From Gnetum montanum (taxonomy: Eukaryota > Streptophyta > Gnetopsida > Gnetales > Gnetaceae), in assembly GCA_015680685.1 (NCBI GenBank), contig MNCI01006170.1:377890-441889 (forward strand): a stretch of 64,000 nucleotides of DNA, given 5' to 3'. A model generated the notes under the pieces. The model was given only the letters and a program-made list of their open reading frames with translations. It made no database searches and was not told where the DNA came from. Positions 1 to 10,300 of this stretch are shown here, one piece after another (positions within the stretch are counted from its first letter, which is position 1; each line of letters begins with the position of its first letter). Both the position numbers and the translations under genes were made by a program.

Positions 1-1400
1 TGATCTTACAATGGTATATCAAAAGGAAATTAAGAATGTAGTTGATGATCACTTGTATAGGTTAGGATGGGATAATAAAGAGGAGGAGAGCCCACTTTTT
101 GATTAATTTCTTAATGAACTCCTCTTTATTGGTGTAATAAATGAATAAGTACCCAATGAAACTACATGGTATGATGACATCCTCACTTATCTTCTTACTT
201 AGGAGATGCCACAAGAGTTAGAACATTGAGATAAACAATAGTTTCTTCATCAAGCCAAACAGTTCATGGAAATTAATGGACATCTTTACAAGGCGTGCAT
301 TGATAGCCTAGTTCATTGGTATGTTCCTGATGTTGATTAGCTATGCATTTTCCAAGGTGCTCATGAGGTTCCTTGTGGAGGCCACTATGCAAGGGGATGC
401 ACAACCGTTAAGATCTTGATGGTAGGGTATTATTGGCCAACAATCTTCAAGGATGCCCACCACTTCATCCACTTTTGTAAATGTTGTTAACGAGATGGTG
501 GGATGACCACTCGAATGGAGGGTCCTTAGTAGTGGATCTAACCACTAGAATCCTTCGAAATATGGGGCATAGACTTCATGGGTCCCATCACACCCATATT
601 GAATGGAAAGGTGTACATAATAGTCACTATTGACTATTGTACAAAATGGGTAGAGGCAATAGTTGTCACCGATTGTACATCTTCCACTACTATGTAATTT
701 GTAAAACAAAATGTTGTAAATAGGTTTGGTGTGCCATGTGCATTGATTTTTGACAATGGTACTTACTTTATAGGCACTACCTTTTGCAAGCTCATGTAAT
801 GCTTGAGGGTCAAACATAAATTAATAACATCTTACCACCCCCAAACCAATGGTCAAGCTAAGGTTACCAATATGGAGATCTCAAAAATCCTAATGAGAAA
901 AATTACCAAATATAGGAGAGATTGGAGCACAAAATTCAATGATGCCCTTTGGATCTATTTCTCAACATGGAAACTCCCTATAGGCTACTCATTATATGAG
1001 CTAGTGTATAGAAAACTTCTAACTCTTCATATTCAATCCAAGATTTATACACTTTTAACAGCTTGTGACGTTGAGCTTGACCTTAGCTTAGCACAAAAAT
1101 AAAGATTAATCAACCTTAACATACTAAATGAGAATAGATTGGTGGCCCTATCCTTGAATGAAGTGCATAAGGCATTCAACAAAAAAATCATGATCTTAGA
1201 ATAAGAAAAGTAAAATTTTAACTTGGAGACAAAGGTCCTCTACTAGAACCCCACACATGTTCCACAACGAACAAAGTTTCAAACATTATGGGAAGAGCTT
1301 TATATCATCTATAAAACCTTTCCTTCTAAAGCCATGTTGATATACAAACCTAAGATCCCAAAAGAAAAAGCAACTAGTCAACATGCAACAAGTGAAACAT
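1..1400 (+). pseudogene. Ty3/gypsy pol fragment A1 (RNase H end and integrase)
   Basis: Conceptual translation across stops and frameshifts gives the end of RNase H and then integrase. The HHCC zinc-binding region reads around HEVPCGGHYARG and, further on, CKCC, near 360-490. The catalytic core follows: FEIWGIDFMGPI near 555-590, TIDYCTKWVEA near 625-655, a DNGT motif near 750-765, and YHPQTNGQAKV near 830-865. The chromodomain-free C-terminal part (THVPQRTKFQTLWEE) ends near 1380. Integrase would insert element cDNA into nuclear DNA. Several stop codons make this copy dead. The 5' half lies before the window. The same domains recur in element B (about 39480-40330) and, on the minus strand, in element C (about 16390-17560), which places it in the Athila/Tat lineage. 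The family is certain; the ends are approximate. Confidence 0.9.
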
Positions 1401-2775
1401 TTTGATGAGCCAAAGCAAGCCAATGCAAGAAATGCCTTTTCGGATGGATAACCTCACTCAATTTTTCAAATCTCCTCCTTTCAACTTAGTAATGGGGGAG
1501 ATGGCCATTTGTTCTAATCATATAAATGGCTCTTCAGTTTTTATACTTTTTTTATTTTACACTTTTTTTGTTTTTACAATTTTTTATTTCACAACATCAT
1601 TAGTACATTTGAACTTTCTTGAATATTTTACAATTTCTTTTATATTTTACTTTATGTTGGTGTAAACTTTTCTTCTTGTTTTCTAATAAAGTGATTTATT
1701 TCCAGTAGGACACAGTAATGTTGTAGTTATTTGCTAATGGTGGTTTGCACTTAATGGTTTTGATTACTAATGTCTGGTTTTTATTTTTGAATTTTGATGA
1801 CTGATTACTAAGACATGATTTATTTTTCATGGAATAGGTAGTGAGTCCATGTCATCCACCCATGCACAAACTCTATGGCCTTCCTTGTTCTAGAAGTATG
1901 AGGCTCTCTTTTCACTAATGAAAGTTTAACAAACTTGTGACCTTGGTAGTTTCCAAATTTGGGAAAGATTCAAAGGTTTGAAAAGGGTGTGACTTCAAGG
2001 TGATTCAATGCTCTCTATGCCTTTTACTTACTCAAGTGTAATTTTGTTTTCATGGATCTCTTACCATTCTATGTTGACCAATAGCAGGAAGTTAATAAGT
2101 CTTTACATGGTGTGGTTGCATCCAAAAATCCATAAAAATACAAAATTCAAAAAAAAAAACATGATGGGAATTCAAAGCATATACCTTAGATAAAATAATG
2201 GGTTACAAGCACTGGTTATGCAACTAGAAAGATACGTTACCCATGCCTGAAGGTCCCCTCTAACTAAAGCCCTTTCTCACTTCCTGCTTCTCTTTTCTTC
2301 TCTAATAAGAAACAATGAGTGATCTTTGGGAGCATTCTTATGTCTTGAGGGGATGGTCTAGTCTTAATGTGGTAATGTGAAGTTATTGAAAGTGGTTAGT
2401 TTTGATCTAGACTAAGAATGGACTTTATTGGATCATTTAACTACAAAATTCACAAGAGACTTCATGTGACCATAATTAGGAACTCTATTCCACCTTTTCT
2501 CTCATCCATTAATGCTTTCCATAGCTCACCTCACTGCCAGTTTTCACATCTTGTTTGATTTCTTAGTTTGATGTGTTGACATTCTTAAGTATATTTTTTT
2601 ATATTTGGTCCTTAACTTTTCATAGCCATTCATCACTTGTGGGATCCATGGACTCCATGGTTTGAGGATATGTAAGGGCAAAAAAGAACATGTGCCTACT
2701 ATGGGGAGGACTCACTAGCATATCTCTTGGTTTGGTTAGTTAAGTTTCTTACCTCTATTTTTGAGAATTCATAAG
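1401..2775 (+). other. Long non-coding 3' region of element A1
   Basis: It follows integrase and matches by eye the post-integrase regions of elements B (40331-42264) and D (47453-49380, minus). Shared landmarks are a stretch ending in GGGGGAGATGGCC just after integrase, the phrase GAAAAGGGTGTGACTTCAAG near 1980, and TAACTAAAGCCCTTTCT near 2265. The similarity stops near 2775, before any polypurine tract or LTR. The element was therefore cut off there, by deletion or by a later insertion. No envelope-like frame can be followed. Confidence 0.7.
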
Positions 2776-3428
2776 CCCTCTTCTAGCATTTCATCATGTT
2801 CATAGCTTTTCTAGCTTTCTATGGATTCCAATTTCATGTAAAAACTCATATTTTTCAAGATATTCATTATGAAAAATTTTCTGGAACAACTCCATCGATA
2901 GGACCCTATATACACATCCCACCTATCGATGAAACCTTATCAATTAGATCCCGTTGACGTAAGGCAAAAACACCTATAAATATGTACAAACACTTAGTAA
3001 TTTTTCACATTTTCTTATAAACAAGAAGGAAGTTTTTGAATTTTCTAAAGCCCAGAACCTTCCAAGAGCCATATCTTCCTACTTTTTTATCTGATTCACT
3101 CTATTCTTCAACCTTGTAGTTACTGGAGGTAAGCTCTTCATCGTGGGGACCATAAATCTTAATTTTTTAGGAAAACATTTTTTGGAAAAATTTCTAACTC
3201 CCACAAAGGTTTAACTAAGAAACCAAAATGAAAATATTAAATCATGAGAGTTAAACTCTTCCAACAAGCTTCAATAACATTCTAAGTTAAAAATCATTAA
3301 AATAATCATAAAATAATCAATTTTCCAAAGTTCAAACTTAGCCTAAGTGTAACTGCCTAAGGAGACAAGGTATTAAAATGTATAAATTACACATTGAATG
3401 CAAATATGTGATTATGATATGACCATAG
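2776..3428 (+). promoter_or_regulatory. Probable LTR U3/R remnant with palindrome and TATA box, upstream of the coiled-coil ORF
   Basis: A perfect inverted repeat, CATCGATAGG (2893-2902) and CCTATCGATG (2922-2931), is followed by TATAAATA at 2975-2982. The order of palindromes and then TATA is that of the LTR heads at 35260, 42280 and 59717. It probably represents part of the 5' LTR and leader of the element whose ORF begins at 3429. No clear LTR end or primer-binding site is visible, so the boundaries are uncertain. Confidence 0.4.
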
Positions 3429-6281
3429 ATGGCACCAAAAGGAAAGTATGCGTAGGAAGGAGGACCATCCCAACCAAGGGATAAATGACCACAAATAGGA
3501 AGGGGCCAAGAGTAGGCACATAAGAAACTAGAGATCCATGCCATGGGACCTCTTTGGAAGGAATCTGAAGTGGAATCTTTTTGGCAAATTCTTGAGGAAG
3601 CAGCTACAACAAAACAATCTCACTGAGATGAGGCACTAGGGCCTAGATTAAACCTTGAGGTTACCTTGATGAAGGCTTGTCTCAAACAGATTGTGAACAA
3701 GGAGGTCTAGAAATCAGTGCTTCAAGAATTAAACTTTAGATCTTTCTTAAAGTTCACACATTTAGAAGTTAAAAATAAATTGTAGAACTCTTCCATGTGC
3801 TCCATAATCACTTCTAGCAAGGAGTGATACATGGGAGAGACATAGTTATTTTGGAATAATTGATAGGCTGATTCAATGATTCAGATCAAGGACATTTTAG
3901 GATCCTACTTGGTGAAAGCCATTGTAGAGGCCCTTGGGTTACCAGAAACTGGGGTAAACCTTACTGAAATCTCTATGTAGGTAGATCCAAATGTTAAGAA
4001 AGAATCGATGTAGTGGTGCTATGTTGTTGATTGTAAGGAGTTTTATGCCCTCGTCATGGAAAAGTGTGCATACTTTAAGATTACAACCTTCCACCTCAAT
4101 CCAATTATGAGGCCAATTAAGATTACAACTTTCTCCTCTTGTGTTGTGTGTAGATCTCAATGGTAGATTCCTGGTCAACCTTCCATAGTTAATTTATCTT
4201 GAGATAGAGAAGTTGTTTAAAGAAAATGAACATGGAAGGAAGATATTTTCCTTCCCATGTCTCATCTAGAAATTATGAAAGAGGAGAGGCATAGCATGCT
4301 ATACAAATGACATTGTCTGACATGCTCTATTTTCTTCCTAGGCATAGATGATGAAGCACAAGGTGCCTTCCAAAGTCATCCAAGAAGAGGAGCAGTAACC
4401 ACCACCTACTCACAATACAACGGTAGAGTCCTACGCTGCTCTTGAGCACATGCACAAGATCTAAGGGTAGCTCTTGTAGGAGTAGGAGTAGTGAGTAGGA
4501 ATGAGTGATGGTGATCCATTTGTGTATCACTCAACAATAAGCCACCTTAACAAAGTGGCTTGAACCATAAGGTAGCTGGAAGGAGGTGGGCCAATTTTTT
4601 TAGTCCAACAAATGCAACTACCCAGAAGGTCAAATCCTGATGCCTAAGAGGTAATGGTATCTCTCTTGTAATAGCAGTAATTCCTAGAAATTTTTAGGAA
4701 TGCTGCTACTTTTTTGATGCATCTGGAGTAGGGTGAGGGGGCAACTATCTTGATGATGCATCATCATGGATAGGAGACAATGGTAGAGGTCATTTCTAAT
4801 AGGATTGCTCTAGCATTAAATGCACATGAGGTGTCTATACCATACATTTTTGCACTTAGAGACATGCATACATTTGTAGGAACCCTTAGTAGCAAATTGA
4901 GTGTGGCCTAGCACAAGGATTTATTGGACCAATTGATGGGAACTGGGCAACTATTTCTAGGTTCCTTTGACCTCCAAATATAATCACTACAACCTAGTCA
5001 AAGTTGCTAGAAGAGAGGGGAAAATGCATCATATTGAAGAGGTAACTTGAAACAAGCCAAGCTAAAAACCAATGCTTGGCTACAGAGGTTGTTGAATTAA
5101 GAGCCCATCTTGTTGATCCTACATTTCTCAACCTTGTGTTGACACAAGATGAAGCTTTCAAATAGCATCAAGACTAGCTCAAAAAGGTTGATGATGTAAA
5201 GGATATGGTCATCTTTAACTAGTCCATGGCCAATGTCAAAATGTACATCATTCAAAAGGACTTGATCCAAACATGCCACGAGAGTGCAATTTTGATTGTA
5301 GAAAATCATCACCTATGGAATGTTTATGTGTAGAAATAGTAGATACATGATTTTATCCATTAATAGTAAGAGTAGCTAGCTGGAATATATAATGAATTAA
5401 GGAGATTGATAGTAAAAAATAGAAATATATTCATGAAGGAAGTTTGAGCCCTCCCCCAAAAATCTGCAATAGAGAAAGCCACTTGGAAGAATGAGGCTCT
5501 CAAATTTGAGAGAGTTAAAAACCATTATAGAGATTAGGTTGACTTACAGAAAGAAAGTAATGAAAAGCACATTCAAATGATGAAGGTGAAAATCAATGAG
5601 ATCTTGTAGTAGCTTAAGAAAGAAGGCAATGTCTAGTACGCTATCTTTGATGGGATCAATTACTACAACAAAGCGAAGATCCATATGAAAGAGCTATAGA
5701 TCAAGGAGATGATAAAGTACATGGAGCTTTTTAATCTCTATTATGCAAATCTAGTGATGTTAACTACAAATAGGCATCAGTCAAAACTCAATAAACAAGT
5801 GTCCAACTTATACTTGATGTACAAGGTAGAGTTCAAGAACCAAAAAGACATCACACAAAAGCTTGAGATTTCCAATGCTGAACTCAAGGTTCTCAAGAAA
5901 AGTTCACTAATCAATGATCAACTACCAAGAACCTAGCTAAGTAGATGAATGATTACTAGGAGCTACACAATGCACTTAGAGCATTTGATATTGAATGTAA
6001 ATAGTTTGCTGCTTGGTTCATGAATGTTAAGGAGCTATTCATGATAATGTCATGTCCATGGGATATTCTCATTCTAGCTCACATTGGTGATGTAGCATGG
6101 ACTATGAATGATCCCTAGAGTAAGGAGGATAAGATGAAGGCACTATTGGATAGCTTTTGTCTTCCACCAGAAGTTTTAGCTACTATAAGACAACCACAAC
6201 CACCTTAACCACCACATGCGATTGAAGTAAGAGAAGTTCCTTCGGAACCTTAGGAGCCTCCACCTTCTAGGACTATTTGAT
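3429..6281 (+). pseudogene. Coiled-coil ORF of a non-autonomous LTR element (copy A2), decayed
   Basis: Read across roughly two dozen stops, one frame-family runs about 950 codons from an ATG (MAPKGKYA) to a Pro/Ser-rich tail (PPPSRTI) near 6280. The N-terminal third includes IQIKDILGSYLVKAIVEALGL near 3880-3945 and KCAYFKITTFH near 4065-4095. Both have counterparts in copy E (IKIKDVIVPYLVEVIVKALNL and KIYFKISTYH). The rest is rich in Glu, Lys, Leu and Ile with heptad-like spacing, typical of coiled coil, and includes an open stretch at 5709-5936. It is not gag (no CCHC knuckle), protease, RT or integrase. It ends about 230 bp before the polypurine tract and LTR at 6511, as copy E does before its LTR. 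Function unknown; dead in this copy. Confidence 0.6.
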
Positions 6282-6510
6282 CTTCATCATCATCTTCATG
6301 TCATCAAAATATTTTTCTTGTCAATTGTGTTTTGGTACTCAATTTTGTTATCCTAAACACCAAAAATTTTATAATCATTGTAATATCGTATACTTGGGCA
6401 CTCAGTTTTTTTTGTGTTGTTTGTGTGTTTGTTTTTTTAGTCAATAATCCCATACCTTCCCAAATTTTGTAAAGAACTCAAGGATGATTTTTCATTCAAT
6501 GGTGAGGGTA
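6282..6510 (+). other. 3' leader to LTR with degenerate polypurine tract
   Basis: This non-coding stretch includes the phrase ATCCCATACCTTCC, also found before the LTRs of elements B (near 42220) and D. It ends in a degraded purine tract, GGTGAGGGTA, directly before the LTR. In LTR elements this tract primes plus-strand DNA synthesis. Confidence 0.6.
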
Positions 6511-7397
6511 TGGTGATTGACATGGTTTGGCTGCATCAACAAGATGTTATTGATGTGACCCTATAAACAAGATCTCATTAATGTGATTCCTTTGATGTAG
6601 GGTTTGTCTTGTTGATGTGTACTCATCAAAGAGGCACTCTATTTTTGCCTATAATTGTATGCCTTCCAGCATATTTATGGCATTAAGTCTCATAGTTGTA
6701 ATGAAGTTCTTGCAATTTTCCTTTCCAATAATTAGAATATTTTTCTAAGTACCCACAGTTAAGAGTTAAAGTGTATATAGATCTTTATTCAAGCATTAGT
6801 ATACCTGAGCACTCTTATGTGTGTGGTAATAAACATGAGCTTTTTGATCAAACCTTGCAACACTTGGACTAGATTAATTGTTTATTTAAGCACTTAATAA
6901 TTTAAGTAATTTCCTTTAATGTTTTAAGTAATTAACATAATTAATTGAGATAAATTAAATAGTAAACATAAGTATGACCACTTCAAGCATATGTATAATG
7001 CTTGGTAATCACAATAACACTTAACATTTGTAACCTAGTAGCATTATACATGTTCAGGGTGTGTACGACAAGTCAAAATGGATGCTTATGTTAGGATTAG
7101 TTAAGTGTTAGCTAGTTGTTAGATTAATTTAGTAATTAAATACCTTTATTTATTATTCTTTATTCTTAGGAGAATTAGAACATAAAAAGATAAAAATGAT
7201 AAAAATCACATGCCTCAATTATACTTAACTATTCCCTTGTACTCACAAGTGTAATTGGCAAGACAACAATTACAATAGTTGATTCACCTCCTAGACTAGT
7301 GTATGTAGAAACCTAGAAGTTTTTAGAATTCAACCAAATCATGCATAAACACTTGTGATTCATATGGTTGGGCATAGGGTCTACTTTCCACTCATTA
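6511..7397 (+). repeat. 3' LTR of coiled-coil element A2
   Basis: It begins TGGTGATTG after the purine tract and ends CTCATTA, a decayed form of the TGATG...CATCA ends of the other LTRs here. Inside are family landmarks: a sequence near AGCACTCTTATGTGTGTGG (about 6806) followed by AATAAAC, AAACCTTGCA near 6851, and the ending CATATGGTTGGGCATAGGG near 7358-7376. About 887 bp, close to the 818-850 bp LTRs elsewhere in the window. The matching 5' LTR was not found intact. Confidence 0.7.
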
Positions 7398-7666
7398 CTA
7401 GGTAAGGTCCTACCAAGTGGGGGTAATGAGGAAGATCATAGCCTCCTCTACTAATGCATGGAATTGCCATGCTAGTATCATTCTGAAGAAATAAGGAGTA
7501 GAGAACTCCTTGTTGTTGGCGACCGTTTGGGACGCGACCGCCAATGAGTGTCCTCGAACAGGATTTAGGTGCCTGCTGGTCTCTGGCAACACCAAGGCCC
7601 AGATACCTCCAAATAACTCAGTAGTTAATGTGAGTATGTGTGTGTGCTGTTGCGGCGTGCGGTTGT

Positions 7667-8399
7667 NNNNNNNNNNNNNNNNNNNNNNNNNNNNNNNNNN
7701 NNNNNNNNNNNNNNNNNNNNNNNNNNNNNNNNNNNNNNNNNNNNNNNNNNNNNNNNNNNNNNNNNNNNNNNNNNNNNNNNNNNNNNNNNNNNNNNNNNNN
7801 NNNNNNNNNNNNNNNNNNNNNNNNNNNNNNNNNNNNNNNNNNNNNNNNNNNNNNNNNNNNNNNNNNNNNNNNNNNNNNNNNNNNNNNNNNNNNNNNNNNN
7901 NNNNNNNNNNNNNNNNNNNNNNNNNNNNNNNNNNNNNNNNNNNNNNNNNNNNNNNNNNNNNNNNNNNNNNNNNNNNNNNNNNNNNNNNNNNNNNNNNNNN
8001 NNNNNNNNNNNNNNNNNNNNNNNNNNNNNNNNNNNNNNNNNNNNNNNNNNNNNNNNNNNNNNNNNNNNNNNNNNNNNNNNNNNNNNNNNNNNNNNNNNNN
8101 NNNNNNNNNNNNNNNNNNNNNNNNNNNNNNNNNNNNNNNNNNNNNNNNNNNNNNNNNNNNNNNNNNNNNNNNNNNNNNNNNNNNNNNNNNNNNNNNNNNN
8201 NNNNNNNNNNNNNNNNNNNNNNNNNNNNNNNNNNNNNNNNNNNNNNNNNNNNNNNNNNNNNNNNNNNNNNNNNNNNNNNNNNNNNNNNNNNNNNNNNNNN
8301 NNNNNNNNNNNNNNNNNNNNNNNNNNNNNNNNNNNNNNNNNNNNNNNNNNNNNNNNNNNNNNNNNNNNNNNNNNNNNNNNNNNNNNNNNNNNNNNNNNN
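7667..8399. other. Assembly gap, 733 Ns
   Basis: Unknown bases. Long open frames reported across this stretch are artefacts of reading N codons. Confidence 0.99.
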
Positions 8400-8553
8400 A
8401 AAAATGAAATGCATAACTCACAGGACCATGACAAAGAGGCTGAAATCTTTATTCTAGCAAGCCATCTTGCAAACAATCTTCTTTACAAATCTTCCAAGTG
8501 TGATGATGATGCTTCCTTCATGTCCCATCCCCCCATCTCCCCCCCTCTTGAAG

Positions 8554-8565
8554 CCTATTTATAGG
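8554..8565 (-). promoter_or_regulatory. TATA box in palindrome CCTATAAATAGG
   Basis: On the minus strand TATAAATA (8556-8563) lies about 100 bp upstream of an AATAAAG signal, with an AG-rich leader between. This fits a retroelement LTR core promoter. There is no transcript evidence. Confidence 0.45.
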
Positions 8566-9200
8566 ATTCCAAGGTAGGTAGGGAAGTTACAATTTTAAAA
8601 ATATCTTAAAAAATATCTCACCTAACTTTTCTCCCAAGTAATTGGACAACCAATTAGGAGATTCCTTACCCAACAAGCTAGGTAAGTTACAACAATTTTA
8701 GGTGGTTTCAACCACCAAAGAGATAACAATGTTAGATTTGACATGTGTCCATGGTAATTACAATTATCAAAATAGAATTTCCAAAATACATAGGAATACA
8801 AGCTATAGTGCTCCATACATATTTATCCCTTTGATTTTGCTTCTTCCAATGAGAAGTCAAGTTTACAAAAAAAATATCTCAAATATCTTTCCTAACTTCT
8901 CTCTTAAGTGAGGGGGTTATAACTCATTTATTTAATTAGTAAGGAGTTATATATAGAATTAGGAGAAATTAATATTATAATGAATGTAATGTGATATATA
9001 AATATTGTAGATGTTTTAAATATGTATTGCAAATATGAGTAGTACGTAATAATGTTTTAAGATTTGGAATTAAAGGCAAGTACCATAGGTGATAAAAATT
9101 AATTTTTGATCAACCGCAGCTCTATTTTGCCAAAATATTTCGTGATACCTGTCTCATTGTGCCTTTGTGTCTCCCTTACCTTATTTCATGGACTGGTATG

Positions 9201-9224
9201 CATCGGCATCGGCATCGGCATCGG
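9201..9224. repeat. Hexanucleotide microsatellite (CATCGG)4
   Basis: Four perfect copies of CATCGG. It lies at the left edge of a GC-richer island and about 260 bp before a candidate start codon. Confidence 0.95.
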
Positions 9225-9485
9225 TATGATTCGAATTGCAGGTTCCAGGCGGATGAACTTGTAACTGCCATTTCTTTAACTGTCTAGAAAACCCAGATCT
9301 GTTCCGTGAAGTTGCAGGAGGATTATTTGGGAGGATTATTTTTGGAAAATCAGTTACAGGGAATGGGAAGTTACGAAAAACCCTGCAACTGCTGTTGTTT
9401 TCATGTGCAGTGCACCGTGCGGTTTGTTGAAGGCGCATAAACCTTAGGGTCCTCCTGTTGTTTATACGCTGTCCATTCACTTGCC

Positions 9486-9659
9486 ATGGCGTCAACACGC
9501 AGCCCTGCCCTTCTGTTTTTGTTGCGCCCGCAGCCGCTCATGCTGTTGCTGCTTCTAACGCCGCCGACTGCCACCACGAAACAAGGCCCAACCGTGTTGT
9601 ACCTGCGTCATTTGTCATCAAAAGAAACAAAACCCTCTACCATTGTTGCTCATGTCTGA
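9486..9659 (+). CDS. Candidate first exon, possibly with an organelle-targeting N terminus (unrecognised)
   Basis: A 57-codon frame starts at an ATG in a very good plant start context (GCCATGGCG) and ends at TGA 9657-9659. The residues resemble a targeting or secretion leader: few acidic residues, Arg at 5 and 14, a Leu-rich stretch (LMLLLLLTPP) at about residues 18-27, then RHLSS at 41-45, reminiscent of mitochondrial processing sites. Local GC is clearly above the surrounding repeats, and no retroelement motif is visible. It could be the first exon of a gene spliced before the TGA, a decayed gene end, or chance. No downstream exon could be joined with confidence. Product not recognised. Confidence 0.3.
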   Translation: MASTRSPALLFLLRPQPLMLLLLLTPPTATTKQGPTVLYLRHLSSKETKPSTIVAHV

Positions 9660-10300
9660 TCCATGCTTCGGAAATACCACGATAATCTAGATTAGGGCAC
9701 GGTATCATTGTCCGTTTTTGGGTTGGAGATTTTGCAGGAAGGTTTGGTTCGGCCTGATGTGATGCCGTTAATAATCACATGTGACACCAAGATGGAAACA
9801 ACGATGGCTGAGGCGCTGGAATGCCAACAAATTTCCAGAGAAATGGAGTTTGTGCAGCAAGTGTTTGACAAAATTTCTAGAGTAAATGATTTGAATTTGC
9901 ATAATATCCTAGTTTGGCATTCAGTATGGAAATTCAACAATAAGCTTCAGCTTCAAAATAGTTTTCCTGCACTGACGGTAGAAAGATTTAAATTTTGGAT
10001 TTTTAATGACGATTTTCTGCACTGACAATGCCACATAATCCTGCTTATTGACCCATTGCATTCTCTATTTTTTTATTCTTGCATAGTGCTGTTTTAGAGG
10101 CTCTTCTGGCTTCTTGTCCTTATAGATTTTTGGTTTTGTCTTCTTATATTTTTCCAAGGACAGCAATGGTTACAGAGAATGATATTTTTGATGGCAAAAT
10201 GCTCCTTGAACAATCCTGTTTCCTGCCTTTCTATTACAGAGTAAAACATCTTGTTTGCAGAAATAAATTTCTTGCTTAACCTTGAAACCATATATTCTTG
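9660..10300 (+). other. Low-copy island with an unassigned open frame
   Basis: A plus frame stays open at about 9708-10025 and contains MAEALECQQISREMEF and VFDKISRVNDL, which reads like a soluble alpha-helical segment. The only ATGs are internal and no splice signals decide a gene model. A second short frame at 10079-10279 has nothing recognisable. The segment shows no LTR, gag or pol resemblance, so it may be part of a real gene or an old pseudogene together with 9486-9659. Confidence 0.25.

Larger units (their letters stand above)
7398..8930 (-). repeat. LTR-like sequence of another retroelement, minus strand, around an assembly gap
   Basis: The minus strand reads TATAAATA within a CCTATAAATAGG palindrome at 8554-8565. 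A purine/pyrimidine-rich leader follows, then an AATAAAG polyadenylation-like signal near 8447-8453. That is LTR promoter-to-R order. The 7500-7666 side is GC-richer and contains TTGGCGACCGTTTGGGAC, which faintly resembles a tRNA-Asp-type primer site. The U3 side holds an imperfect direct repeat (about 8599-8640 and 8865-8910). Family and ends cannot be set because 733 bases in the middle are missing. Confidence 0.4.

Noticed and set aside
1402-1665. 87-codon hydrophobic frame after integrase
   Set aside because: AT-rich, Phe-rich low-complexity translation. The matching place in B (40279-40545) shows the same composition without residue conservation that I could see.
7410-8564. Long open frames of 255-334 codons on both strands
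   Set aside because: They exist only because N codons are read through the 733-base gap.
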